This document shows positions 11,721 to 22,677 of a stretch of 64,000 nt of DNA, piece by piece. The position numbers and the translations under genes were made by a program. The DNA lies in the NCBI GenBank assembly GCA_032622095.1, contig CP136069.1:188531122-188595121 (forward strand). The letters are read 5' to 3'. The notes below the pieces were generated by a model that saw only the letters and a program-made list of their open reading frames with translations, searched no databases and was not told the DNA's origin. Position 1 is the first letter of the stretch. The number at the start of each line of letters is the position of its first letter. This DNA comes from Siphonodentalium dalli (Eukaryota; Mollusca; Scaphopoda; Gadilida; Siphonodentaliidae).

Positions 11721-12677
11721 TCTACTATATAATTTGATAACTCCGTATATATGTGTGTGCGTGTGTGTGTGAGGGTGTGTGTGTGTGGGGGGGGGGGGGG
11801 GGGGGTACTTCATAGAATCGAAAACGGCTGGTCGGATCGAGCTCAAATTTCCTATCTAAGGGTAAAAACCCACGGGAATGGTCAACGTCGCGTTTTGGAC
11901 AAGCTCTGAGCACTCATTCTCCAATCCCAATCATCAAAATCACCGCAAACGGCACAACGGGGGTTAAGGCAGGCACGATCTTTATATTGACCATGTTTGG
12001 AGTTGTTAACCGACTAACGCTCTTTATTGTAATCGGCGTTGCTACATGCTCATGTGCCTACGAAACTACGGACGAAAACGCGAAATGCATTTATCTTGAT
12101 TAAAAAGGCAGAATTAACTCATCGGAAAACAAAACTTGCGTGTTGTGTGATTTCAATCATACATCTTTTAGGAACGGGTACTGTGTGTTGTGTGGAAAAA
12201 AATGCGCGTTGTGTGATTCTTATGTCTGTCGTTCCTAGGAACGGGGTAAATTTTCATCGGGTCAGTTTTTCCGCCCGATGTACTTTAAATCATACCTCTT
12301 TTAGGGACGGGTACTGCGTGTTGTGTGATTCTTATGTCTTCTTCACTTTGAAACGGTACCACAAATTATATATATGTGTGTGTCCTTTATAGACTCGAAC
12401 CGATTGAGCTCAAACTTGCTACCTATGGGAAGTGTCATGGACGGGTTAAATTGTGACTCCGACCTGACCTTGACGTTGAAAATGATCAATTCAAGGTCAA
12501 AATCGGGAAAAATGCACAATTAACTCATGTTATAAAAAAAAAATTAATATTAACTCATTGAAAAAAAAAATTTAAATTAAAAAATTAATTATAAAAATTA
12601 ACTAAATAAAATAATTTAAAAATTTAAAAATTGTAATGTTTCTGACGAACGCCGCCAATGGCGGGCTAACCTGCTAG
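11721..12677 (+). mobile_element. Non-autonomous Helitron-like element
   Basis: It starts with TCTACTATATAATTTGATAA, a form of the TC-start expected of Helitrons, and ends with a CCGCC/GGCGG hairpin (12653-12665), a nine-base spacer and CTAG (12674-12677) followed by T. The inside holds a GT/G-run microsatellite (about 11750-11805), 'gatcgagctcaaatttcc'-type blocks repeated near 11840 and 12400, a ~100-bp internal duplication around 'gttgtgtgattcttatgtct', and an A/T-rich stretch before the end. No Rep/helicase is encoded. It begins directly at the CTAG of the preceding element. Confidence 0.7.
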
Positions 12678-12989
12678 TATTATCTATTTCTAGATTTAGT
12701 TACTAACTTTATACCTGTATATTGTACAAAGAAATGTTTGACAAATGTATCTATATCAATATTACCATAAGGGTCATTAAAAATTAGATACGACGAAACA
12801 AAATTTTGAAGGGTGCATGTCATTGTGAGGAATAATAGGTTCATAGGTAAATTTAATTCAAGGACGCTTGTTAATTTTCATTGGACTACATGTATAAGGT
12901 AAATTTTTATATTTCAAATGATGACAGGAATGTGGAAAGTTGAACTACCCAAGTAATACTGGCTACATGTATATAAAAAGCAAAATAGA

Positions 12990-13530
12990 AGATGGCTGCT
13001 GGCGACCATGTTTTCCAAAAAAATTCAAATCATTCGATAGCCCCCAGCTAGTGGTCACCCCGAATATCAATATGAAGTTTGGTGACTATCAGATGAGGGA
13101 TGTGGTCTGTAGAGGTGCTAAAGAAAAGAATTCAGTCATACAAAGAGTAAGATACAAAATTGCTGTCTGTGGTCATGTTTTTAACGAAATTCGGGAGAAA
13201 AATAGATCACTCTCATCCTGGTTATCCAGAAGATCATTGTGGAATCTGGTGGCGATCGGACAATGTATGTCGTCTGTAGGATCAACCAAATTATTCAGCC
13301 ATAAAAATAGTAAAACTCAAGATCACCGCTGGCAGTGATGTTTTCACAAGGAAATTTTGAGAAAACAATATGGCTCCCATCTAGTGGTGACCCAAAATAT
13401 CAACATGAGAAACAGTTCTCCAATAAATGCTGGCTGCAGGGTGTGCCAATTGATTCAAATTTGAAATTTGACAGGGTGTACTGCTGGTGGCCATGTTTTC
13501 CCCGCAAATTTGATAAACTAATGAACAAAA
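12990..13530 (+). repeat. Degenerate ~160-bp tandem repeat, about four units
   Basis: 'ggcgaccatgttttcc', 'gtggtcatgttttta', 'ggcagtgatgttttcac' and 'ggtggccatgttttcc' recur at about 12998, 13171, 13331 and 13487, each followed by 'aaaattc...gat'. 'agctagtggtcacc...atatcaa' recurs at 13047 and 13381. The two longer plus-strand frames here (12940-13338, 13335-13634) only read across the repeat. Confidence 0.6.
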
Positions 13531-13639
13531 CCACTGAATCCGTTGAATCAATATACATATACACATATATATATATGCATTGTTATCCACACTACTGGTA
13601 TATAAAGGTACTGAAAATAACTATATTATACTAGTATAC

Positions 13640-15100
13640 ACAAAATAAACCATATATTATGGCAATGGGTTCTAATATACGAACATAACAGCTGAGAACT
13701 TGGTGTGAATTGAAGAGTAGTGGGGGTCTCAATAATATCTACTCCTCCACGTTAGAAACATGCCATTAAATAGCATAAGTATAATCTAGCTCGAAGACAG
13801 AATTGATCCAGCAAACCGCTCTTAATTCAACCAGGTCATCACACCCCATGTATGGTCGATCACATGATGATCTAGGTGGAATCGGGCTTCTCAAAGTACC
13901 GCCGGTACCGCATGCACATGCCGGTACCGGTATCGATACTTTGCTAGTACCGTGGTTCCTGTGCCGGTACTGTCAAGCCATTTTATAGTTCTAGGAATAT
14001 CTAGAGGTAATACATTGCTGAAAATCACAAGCCACGAACTCTATTATTAACATGAAGTAATGATAATTTGATATCAGAATAAAGAAACTATTTTGGGATA
14101 TTAGATACCATTTTGGAATATACTAACAAACTTTCCCGTAGACATAGACAATTCAATCAACCAAAATAGAACTATTCGTTGCACACGTTTTGTGGTTTTA
14201 ACTTACATGTATTGTTCTTCTGTGTGTGATAAACTGATAGAAAGTAACGCGACACACGTCGGTGGTTTTCACTTCACAATATTCAATCAGATTAAATGTA
14301 TCTGCAAAGTCGCGCGGTCGGCCAGTTTGAATCTAAACAATAATGAGTCAAGTTAGGCAACAATTTCTCTCCACGAGTTCCTATACCAAATATGAACTAA
14401 CATGTCTATTCAGCAAATTACATGTACACTGTGCACGGTTCGTGGATATTCGTTCCCAATTTTATTATATAACTGGAGGTTCCATGAGACCCATTTAAAT
14501 TCAAAATGGTCTACCTCATATATGCAAACTGATACGACATGTGAACGGGTACGTGTGTATGTGATTAATCAAAATTGTGGGCCATACTTGTGGGTGATGT
14601 CGTTGGTGAATAAATGATAAGAAATTGTAACTGAGTTTAGTGTATACCAAATATGAACTAACATGATAGCCACAACTGGGCAAAAATAAAGGCAAAATCA
14701 TAAGTTGCAATCACAAGTTCCCAACACAAAATAATCTTTGAAGATTAAAACAATATCACAAGGCCGTGCTTTCAAATAATTGGAATTCAACCATTGAAGA
14801 GTTATAATAGACACATAAAAACCAGGAACCACCCTTCCGTGACCGACCTCTCGCGCCATGAATACAATGACGATCGATGTGCATCGCGTGTAGTTTAAAG
14901 AGCGAAACTTGATACTACTGTATTTTGCCAGACAGCCTGCTGATCTAAGAACGTGCATATATGCAACAACAGTACCGATTACCGGCGGATCTGCACACCA
15001 GCACCGTTACCGCAAAAAATGCCCGAGTACGCGGTACCGGTACTGCGTATACCGTTGAGAAGCCTGGGTGGAATTGTTGTATAAAAAACAGCACTACATG
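13640..15100. other. No gene recognised; scattered repeats
   Basis: 'taccaaatatgaactaacatg' occurs twice (about 14383 and 14645). Two short 'ggtaccggta'-rich stretches lie at 13900-13970 and 14970-15055. No protein motif is visible in the short frames. Confidence 0.5.
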
Positions 15101-15191
15101 TAAATACAAGAAAACCATAGTCAGAAATGGTAACGCCACCAAGATCATATTATTAGCCATAAATATAAATTATAATATAATTATAATATAA

Positions 15192-15243
15192 AATATTATT
15201 CATTAGTTAGCGCTAATATAGGCGCTAACTAATGAATAATATT
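15192..15243. repeat. Perfect 22-bp hairpin
   Basis: Arms 15192-15213 and 15222-15243 are exact reverse complements around an 8-nt loop. It directly follows a dispersed repeat whose other copy (1091-1172) does not have it. Confidence 0.9.
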
Positions 15244-15838
15244 ATTTGATTGACTTGTTAAATAACATCTAATAAATATTCATCTTATTCACAACTTTAA
15301 GGAGTCCTTCTGGCACACGAGAATGTTTATCGCCGTTTGATTTGCACCAAGTGAGCTCGGGGCATTTATAATTGATAGAACAGACCTCTATTATGATGAT
15401 CGTGTCGTTATTTGTTTAAAATACGTATTGACATATACGCACCCGTTCCCTCATTAAAATATACATATATCGCCCATTTTAGGGAAACTCCGCGAATTCG
15501 GGGACTTCCGCATAGTGACCTCCGCAAATAGGGACCTACTGCAAAACGTCGCACCCAATGCAATTTGTAAACAAATACGATTGACATGCGTTTTAACGAG
15601 GTGAGCTTTACTTAAATGAAAGAAGCAATGCTACATAAACTATTTGCCATGGACTCAGCCAGTGTACCATATATATGTGTCAACTAAGGTCGCTTTGCGT
15701 GGTAAAAGTGAAAAGTGAAAGTGGAAATTCGGAAAACCTATTGAAAATGAAAGTAGCCTTAATTTTGGGAATTCCGCGGCAGATTGCAGTGAATCTATAC
15801 TATTGAAAATGAATGTACGATTCCTCGAATTCTATCAG

Positions 15839-15910
15839 ATATCGCGACTCTGCTCGTTTTCGTGATCATAGGTTATATAGGGCCTACATGACCACGAAAA
15901 CGAGTCGAGT
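15839..15910. repeat. Imperfect ~29-bp inverted repeat
   Basis: 'tatcgcgactctgctcgttt' with 'tcgtgatca' pairs with 'tgaccacga' and 'aaacgagtcgagtcgcgata', with a few mismatches and a ~16-nt loop. This is the shape of a tiny MITE, but no target duplication could be fixed. Confidence 0.6.
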
Positions 15911-16002
15911 CGCGATACATTCATCGGTACAAACACATTGTGTATACGATACAATTTTGACTTGATCACCGTACTATTTTGTCTTCAAAATATTTAATTA
16001 TA

Positions 16003-16125
16003 CGGCCGATGACCTTTGAGTTCATTTAACCTTGAGTACATTTAACCTGTGACCGTTCGCTGCGCATGGCTGATGACATTTTGAGTTCATTTAACCTGGG
16101 TACATTTAACCTGTGACCTTGCACT
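16003..16125 (+). repeat. ~67-bp tandem duplication
   Basis: Two copies of a block containing 'gagttcatttaacct' and 'gtacatttaacctgtgacc' lie head to tail. Function unknown. Confidence 0.6.
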
Positions 16126-16129
16126 GTAC

Positions 16130-18560
16130 CTCGCCTTTATAGTTAGTCAGCCGCTGTCATATCGATATCGATTCCCGCCCGTGTGGGGGTCTGGGAGCCA
16201 TTACTTCTCGACTTTTCGGTAATTAGAAAATTAAAGATGGCGGTTACTCCAAGTCTCGATCCAACAGAACAGACATGCGCACTCCATAACTCACTTCACT
16301 ACACCAGGGGCTCCCAATGGGTTGTACATTATTTTCAGGCTATCAGATTATTTATATTTTCAAGAACATATTATTACACCGGTGACTTTAAGTTTACAAT
16401 TTCAGCCTGTCCTGACTATTGATACGATTGAGTCATATTTTCAAAAACATATTATACAACGGTGGCGTTAACTTTGCAAATTCAGCATCTACGTGATTAT
16501 ATCGATACGATTGAGTAAGGTACAGCAAAAATCTCCCACGATACATTCGCCCACTGGACCACAGAATCTCAAAATCTGCAAAACTAGCAACACCACATTG
16601 TGGGGGATAATTTCATCTGTTACAGTCAATGGAGCGATTATGAATCTGGAAAGCTGAAATTTCTAAGTAATACTAGATATGGACATGACGAGTATAGTGT
16701 GTTTCAGAACGAAAAAGTTGAATAAAATCAACACATTTGTAAATTTAAAAACAATTCAAACGTTATTGTATTCCATGTCCCAGCCCGGACATATACACCA
16801 AATTTCAATAATATTCATTGAGCAACAACGGACCAAACGCCATATAACACCCCGTATACATCTTTTATTCCGAGCCGGCCTTTTATTCCGAGTTGGCACA
16901 CGTCGATTGGGGCGAGTTAGCCCTGGGGCGAGTACGCCGATTCCGGCACCTTCTTATATTGCAGCAAGTATTCAGTTTACGCTGGTTTACGCGTAATTTA
17001 ATTTAGAAAGTTCCCCAATTAGTATCGTAAATAGAGCGACTGTATTTGACAGAGACTGACTCTGTTATTGATTATCATGTTGTTATAATTAATAAACGAC
17101 AAATGCACATGCCGTTCAAACGTAGTAGTCTATTTTCCCCATGTTAAACGACATCCGCAAATAACAAATAACGCTAACCTACTGCAAATGTTTTACACGA
17201 CAACTGTTAACATATTTGGGCTGAATTCATCTGATGTGGTATATGATTCCTCAAAATAAACAACAAACCATCGTTACTTGGAAATGTAGTTTGGGCTAAC
17301 ATTTACACAAATCATCCAGCTCCTCTATCCTGACACACACGTCAGATGAAAAACAGCCATTAGATAACCGCCCAAATTTTGGGCGAAATAACAACACCAT
17401 GCGAATATTGACACAATCTAATTCACGATTCAAAGCCCATGTATCGTCTTGTGGGAGAATGATGGCCCAAGTCGATGATTTGTTCTCAATAGATGGAGTC
17501 ATGATAAATTATGATGGAAGGCTCCCCTCTTCTTCTTCGCGATCTTGCCGCACCATTATCATGCCAGCCTAAGATATATTGAACCCTCTCCCGATGCCTC
17601 CTCACAATATAAACAACGCTCTACAATCCAGAATATCGACACATGTCCGTCCAGTAAATGCGCATAGTTATCGCAAAATGAGAGAATTATAGTAAACTGT
17701 ATCACCATATAATAATACAACAAAGTCATTTTTTTTTTTAGGATCCACACATGCACATACATGTAGGCGATCGATGGAATACGTGAACTTGACGACAAGT
17801 GTCATAAAAATACATGAACTTGACGACAAGTGTCATTATTATTAATCGTGATTCGTACGCAAGTCTTTTAAAGCTTTGTACACGCACTGTGCCATTTACA
17901 TCTTAACGTGTTGCGCTACATATAAGACCAATATTTTTATCTTACGTCGTTAGCCAAAGATGACTTGGTCGCAACCCTCCTCGGAAGTTCTCTGGAAACC
18001 CTAACAGAACACATATCCCACTGCCTCAAGGAACTATAGTACTATATTCTGCGAAGTTCCTGTAAGTTCTCAGCACAATGATCAGGAATGGCGTTCAGCA
18101 ACCCGTGTCACGTCCATTGTAATTATCTTCTCAACACCCACGCATGTTGTAACGACTACTTTCACATCTATTGGACAAATCAGATTGTCCTGCAACAAAT
18201 TCTGTTGTGAACATTCAAGTGCATATATGCTTCACTCTCGTTGTTTCCAACACTTCTCCATACTTGTACATAACGGCCCACAACACTGACCAGGGGAGCC
18301 CACTTTAATCCAACTGTAATTATATGGCATGTATATCGATCTCTCCTATACTTGGAGGTAATAAAGATATCTCTTCTTATAAATAACTTCTCTCTTAGAA
18401 GGTGTCTAGAAATGTCTTGCCTATTTATACTGACAATTCATTTCTATTCTTGTAGCAAATAATTTGAGAGAGTGGTTTGTTATGTTGACTGAGATGGTCA
18501 TCTGGTATGTTATAAATGCATCCTAGGGCCGATGTATTGAGTGGACGGAAAACTGTCTTC
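16130..18560. other. No gene recognised
   Basis: Mostly non-repetitive AT-rich sequence. A short duplication of 'gaacttgacgacaagtgtca' is at 17785-17835. None of the 60-105-residue frames shows a recognisable motif or a convincing splice pattern. Confidence 0.5.
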
Positions 18561-18565
18561 TTTAT

Positions 18566-18641
18566 ATTCAGATCAACATAATTTGAACTCCCATGCCAAA
18601 ACCGGGAACCCGATCAGCATTTATGGAACAATAACTAACTA
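18566..18641 (+). repeat. Flanking repeat that the LTR element entered (paralogue at 29622-29685)
   Basis: 'aacataatttgaactcccat' followed by 'gccaaaacc', 'cgatcagcatttatggaac' and 'aataactaact' is also present at 29622-29685, with a small internal deletion there. The LTR element starts a few bases after this match ends. Confidence 0.75.
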
Positions 18642-18646
18642 CACTG
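18642..18646. repeat. Target site duplication CACTG (left)
   Basis: CACTG directly precedes the LTR here and directly follows the other LTR at 22846-22850. Five bases is the usual length for Ty3/Gypsy integrases. Confidence 0.93.
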
Positions 18647-18814
18647 TGTTGTATACGTGGGCGCCGGCGATTGTCTTAAAGCATAGTAAAGAGATGTTTT
18701 GTTTGCTTGATCTCGGCTTTAATTAACTTCTTTTAGACCGGAAGTGATACATGGGAAATAATCAATATCGCGGAATGTACACAATGAACAGTATAACGGA
18801 TCAATCATACCACA
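18647..18814 (-). repeat. 3' LTR (168 bp)
   Basis: In element orientation this copy supplies the termination region. Reading the minus strand, U3 would be the first ~80 bp and R-U5 the last 88 bp if transcription starts at the priming arm described for the 5' LTR. An ATTAAA hexamer lies inside that arm and could serve as poly(A) signal. The sequence is the same as the 22678-22845 copy. Confidence 0.96.
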
Positions 18815-18826
18815 TTCTCCCTCACT
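18815..18826 (-). promoter_or_regulatory. Polypurine tract for plus-strand priming
   Basis: Immediately upstream of the 3' LTR the minus strand reads AGTGAGGGAGAA, a purine-rich run with a single T, directly abutting the TG of the LTR. This is the expected position for the second-strand primer. Confidence 0.85.
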
Positions 18827-18868
18827 TAGAAATTAACCAAACTATACAAATGAAACAATATCGTAGTC

Positions 18869-21800
18869 TCAATCGTCCAACCACTTTGGCCTTTGCTTAA
18901 CACGGATAGATCTACGTAATTCGGGTTCGGTACTGTCCTGAGGATAATCATGTGAAAGACTTTCATTCTGATTACATTTGCTAGGTACCGGCAGAGTATA
19001 GTCCTGAGAATCACTAGAAACACTTTCATTCTGATTAGAGTTAAATTGCTCGGTAATAACATTGTCAGGAGTTTTTCCCAAATCACACTCTTTTGTATCT
19101 ACACGAACATCATTGTCAGTATTACTAATGTCACGATCAGTTACATGAAACATGTCGCTCTCGGAGTCGCTCTCAGTCCCAATGGGTGCCAAATCCCGGG
19201 TTGAAACAGTTTGAACTCTTCCGCTTGGTAGTTTAACATGTGAATATTGTTCATTGGCTTCCAGTAGTTCTACCCGGTCAACATATGGATCATGTTTACT
19301 GTTTCTAACGAATCTACGCATCAGTACTTGACCAGGAGTAGTCAACCAATTTGGAAGTGAAGTCCCATTGTTGGATCGCCTCGCAAACTTGAACAATCTG
19401 TCATGAGGGCTCTCATTTGTGGCAGTGGAGATTAGTGTTCTTATCGAATGTAATGCGACTGGCAGTACTTCCTCCCACTGAGTGATCTTAAGTCCACGAG
19501 AATGCAATCCGAGCTGAACAGCTTTCCATATTATCCCGTTATACCGTTCACATTGGGCATTACCTGTCGGGTGGTACGGAGTCGTGTGACTAGAAATCAC
19601 ACCACTACTTGTCAAGAATTCTTTCACATCTGAACTCATAAATGAAGCACCTCTGTCTGAGTGTACGTATCTTGGCATTCCGAACATCGAAAATATAAGT
19701 TTTAAACAGTTTATCACGGTTTTGCTTGAGACGTCTGGACAAGGAATGGCGAATGGGAACCTACTATACTCATCGATAACAGTCAGAATGTATTTATTCC
19801 TTGTGGATGATGGTAGAGGTCCTTTGAAGTCCATACTAAGTCTATCGAACGGCGCAGTCGCCCTCACAAGATTTGAGTTAGCTGGCTTAGAGAAGAACCT
19901 TGGCTTCAATTGACAACATGAACTGCACTCTAGGCATACCTTTCTAACCTCCTCTGTGGAATACGCTAAATTTTTGCTTCGCACATACTGAAGAAATCTT
20001 GTAATGCCAGGGTGGCATAGATCCTCGTGTATTTTCTTCAATTTCTGAAGAGAGAGTCCAGTGTTAATTGCGGCTACCACTCGACTCATAGTATCGGCCA
20101 CAACGTTCAGCGATCCAGGACGAAATTGTATGTCGTAATCGTAACAGGAAAGTTCCAATTTCCAACGCTGGATTTTATCATTCTTTATTTTCCCACGGTG
20201 TGACTCGTTGAACATGAATGAAACTGCACGTTGGTCAGTAACTATTGTGAAGCGTCTCCCTGCTAAGTAATAATGCCATTTACGGACAGCTTCTACAATT
20301 GCATATGCCTCTTTTTCCACCGATGAATGGTTGCGCTCGCTATGGTTAAGTGTTCTTGAGAAGAATGCCACTGGGCGTCCATTTTGATTTAGAGCAGCAG
20401 CGATCGCGACATCAGAAGCATCACTTTCGATAGTGAACGGTTGACTGTCATCAATTGAAGCTACCACAGCTTCGCAAATTATTTGTTTTAATTTATTGAA
20501 GGCTGACACTTGAGTTTGGCCCAATGGAAACTTGTCAACCGCAGTTAATGGATTGACGAGAGATGAGAAATTCCTGATCCATTTCGAATAATGGGCGAAC
20601 ATTCCTAGCGCTCGAGCCAAAGCTGCTTTGTTTTCCGGTATTGGAAGTTCTGTCAATGGTCGCATTCTTTCAGAGTCTGGTCTTAAACTACCATGGCTGA
20701 TTGTGTATCCAAGAAGATCGATCTCAGTTTTAGAGAAAACAGATTTGTCATTGTTGAAGGTCAAATTGTAGTTACTAGCAACTTCGAGAAGTTTTTCAAG
20801 TTCACGATCGTGATCAGCCTGATTGATGCCTGCGACTGTTATATTGTCGACGTAAGCAAAAGTTTGTTTTAAGCCAGATTTCTGGATAATGTTATCCATA
20901 GTACGTTGGAACGAAGCGACGCCATTTGTGACGCCGAATGGAATTCTGGTAAATTGGTATAATTTACCATCTGCCTCAAATGCTGTGTATGGTTTTTCAG
21001 CGTCGGGAATCTCGATTTGGTGATACGCAGCCCGAAGGTCTAGGGTTGAATACACTCTGTATTGCGCTAGTTGATTAGCCATTGTGTCCATACGGGGCAT
21101 CGGATAAGCATCACCCTGAGTGAACCTATTGATCGTTCTGGAATAATCAACGCACAGTCGTTTCTTGCTGCTGTTATTCACTACGATAAGTACTTGCGCG
21201 CGCCAAGGTGATTTACTCGGTTCTATGATGCCGTCTTGTAACCACCGTTGTGTTTCGTTTTGAATGAACTTGGAGTCTTCCGAACTGAATCGTCGTGATT
21301 TAGTAGTAATAGGTTTACAGTCCTCCGTTAGGTTATGAAAGATTGACTGCGGCTCGACTTTGACGGTTTCACTGGTCTTCATTTCACAGATTGTCAGTTG
21401 TTCCTTTTTACCACCGAACGAGAAGTTAACCGAACTGTGTGTCGCCATGAAATCGCGCCCCAGGATTATGTCACTGACTAAGTCTGCTAGTATCATCACT
21501 TTGACATCTGAGTAGGTTCTTTCCTGCATTATCAAGTCTACACAACAGAATCCTAGGACTTTTACTTCATTATGTCCTGTCGCCAGGGATACTCGTTGAC
21601 CAGCCGGCGATAATTCAAGTTGCAGTTTTTGGGCAACCGCCATTTTCATGAATGATCCAGAACTTCCCGAATCTATAAGAGCAGTCCATGATTTTCCACA
21701 AATGTTTACAATTTGAAGTGCATTGTTTACGTTCTGTGGCTTTGCAGTATTTTGTGTCACGACAGCAAGTTGGAAATCAGACAAGTTTTGTTCGATCGCG

Positions 21801-22654
21801 GCAGATCTCGTACTTCGACACATTTTGATTCGGTGACCGATACGGTGGCATCCCGTGCACTTCTCATTTCTGGCGGAGCATATATAGCGGGGATGCCATG
21901 GCCTTTCTCCACAGTTTCCACAATAAGAATTGGTGGTTTTGGACTGACGTTTATAGGGCAGTTGCGAATACGGTCGTTTTGCTTCGCCAGAAGCGGCACA
22001 CTCATTTTTGTTTTCGTTTGCTCTATCTGAATGTGTGTTGTCAGAGTCAGACAGAGATGTCGCGCTCAAGGAGTTAGTCACGGAATATGAAGCGTTGTTT
22101 CTCTCCGCCATCTCCAAAGACTTTGCCGTGTCTTTCGCAACTTGGAATGTCATCTCACTTTTCTCCAGTAGCCTTTGTCTGATAGTTGAAGACGACAGTC
22201 CAGCGATAAACGCGTCCAACATGCACTGTTGTTTGTTTTCTTCGACTGTGAGGGTGTCGAAGTGACAATTCCGAGCCAACGTTGACAGTTCGTTTATGTA
22301 TCGTTGGATGTCCTCACCAGGTCTTTGACGTCTGGTCGATAAGAGATGCCGTGCTGCAATTTTGTTTGGCTTCTTCTCAAACATGTCGACTAAAATGGTC
22401 ATAGCTGTATTGTAAGTTGTTGCTTGTGCTATGTAGTGGTAAACCCTCTTTCCGACATTTTTGCGCAAAAGTCGCAGCTTTCGTGGGTCGTTGTCGGCCA
22501 CAGCGTCAGCCTGTTCTTCCAAATAGCCGTCAAATACAGCTTTCCAATATTCCCAAGATATGGTAGCGTCGGGGTCATCGGGGTCAATGTCTAAAAGATC
22601 GGGTTTGAGCGTCTTGTCGGCATCAAACGACACAGCTCTGTTTTGTTCAGGCAT
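18869..22654 (-). CDS. Fused Gag-Pol polyprotein of the LTR retrotransposon (1261 aa)
   Basis: One uninterrupted frame encodes capsid, protease, reverse transcriptase, RNase H and integrase. In order: Gag-like helical region (about 30-190); two zinc knuckles, C245-C248-H254-C259 and C266-C269-H274-C279; aspartic protease with D328-S329-G330 and ILGRDF near 397; RT with LDL (D539) and an active-site box Y601-V-D-N604 in place of the usual YxDD; RNase H with D745, E782, D807 and D854; integrase zinc finger H876-H881-C910-C913; catalytic D942, D1000, E1036 (a DD35E spacing); a GPY/F-like module near 1122-1155; then an acidic Ser-rich tail with a short internal duplication around 'NQNES'. Gag and Pol are fused without a frameshift, as in Tf1. 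The start is the first ATG after the LTR, with A at -3. The Asn in the YxDN box is the oddity: the second Asp normally binds metal. Confidence 0.96.
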   Translation of the reverse strand: MPEQNRAVSFDADKTLKPDLLDIDPDDPDATISWEYWKAVFDGYLEEQADAVADNDPRKLRLLRKNVGKRVYHYIAQATTYNTAMTILVDMFEKKPNKIAARHLLSTRRQRPGEDIQRYINELSTLARNCHFDTLTVEENKQQCMLDAFIAGLSSSTIRQRLLEKSEMTFQVAKDTAKSLEMAERNNASYSVTNSLSATSLSDSDNTHSDRANENKNECAASGEAKRPYSQLPYKRQSKTTNSYCGNCGERPWHPRYICSARNEKCTGCHRIGHRIKMCRSTRSAAIEQNLSDFQLAVVTQNTAKPQNVNNALQIVNICGKSWTALIDSGSSGSFMKMAVAQKLQLELSPAGQRVSLATGHNEVKVLGFCCVDLIMQERTYSDVKVMILADLVSDIILGRDFMATHSSVNFSFGGKKEQLTICEMKTSETVKVEPQSIFHNLTEDCKPITTKSRRFSSEDSKFIQNETQRWLQDGIIEPSKSPWRAQVLIVVNNSSKKRLCVDYSRTINRFTQGDAYPMPRMDTMANQLAQYRVYSTLDLRAAYHQIEIPDAEKPYTAFEADGKLYQFTRIPFGVTNGVASFQRTMDNIIQKSGLKQTFAYVDNITVAGINQADHDRELEKLLEVASNYNLTFNNDKSVFSKTEIDLLGYTISHGSLRPDSERMRPLTELPIPENKAALARALGMFAHYSKWIRNFSSLVNPLTAVDKFPLGQTQVSAFNKLKQIICEAVVASIDDSQPFTIESDASDVAIAAALNQNGRPVAFFSRTLNHSERNHSSVEKEAYAIVEAVRKWHYYLAGRRFTIVTDQRAVSFMFNESHRGKIKNDKIQRWKLELSCYDYDIQFRPGSLNVVADTMSRVVAAINTGLSLQKLKKIHEDLCHPGITRFLQYVRSKNLAYSTEEVRKVCLECSSCCQLKPRFFSKPANSNLVRATAPFDRLSMDFKGPLPSSTRNKYILTVIDEYSRFPFAIPCPDVSSKTVINCLKLIFSMFGMPRYVHSDRGASFMSSDVKEFLTSSGVISSHTTPYHPTGNAQCERYNGIIWKAVQLGLHSRGLKITQWEEVLPVALHSIRTLISTATNESPHDRLFKFARRSNNGTSLPNWLTTPGQVLMRRFVRNSKHDPYVDRVELLEANEQYSHVKLPSGRVQTVSTRDLAPIGTESDSESDMFHVTDRDISNTDNDVRVDTKECDLGKTPDNVITEQFNSNQNESVSSDSQDYTLPVPSKCNQNESLSHDYPQDSTEPELRRSIRVKQRPKWLDD

Positions 22655-22659
22655 TTCGA

Positions 22660-22676
22660 AAAAGAAGTTAATTAAA
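22660..22676 (-). promoter_or_regulatory. Primer-binding site complementary to the element's own LTR (self-priming candidate)
   Basis: One base downstream of the 5' LTR the minus strand reads TTTAATTAACTTCTTTT. This is the exact reverse complement, over 17 nt, of AAAAGAAGTTAATTAAA inside the LTR (22749-22765), with a 72-nt gap. The position is where a tRNA primer would normally pair, and I recognise no usual tRNA 3'-end complement there. In Tf1 of fission yeast and related sushi elements the mRNA 5' end folds onto the primer site and is cut to make the primer. The same arrangement is inferred here. Confidence 0.7.
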
Positions 22677-22677
22677 T

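Noticed and set aside
11725-11913. Proline-rich frame with HTHTPSHTH
   Set aside because: Translation of the GT/G-run microsatellite in the Helitron-like element.
21713-22265. Plus-strand frames inside the retrotransposon
   Set aside because: Antisense shadows of the Gag-Pol frame.
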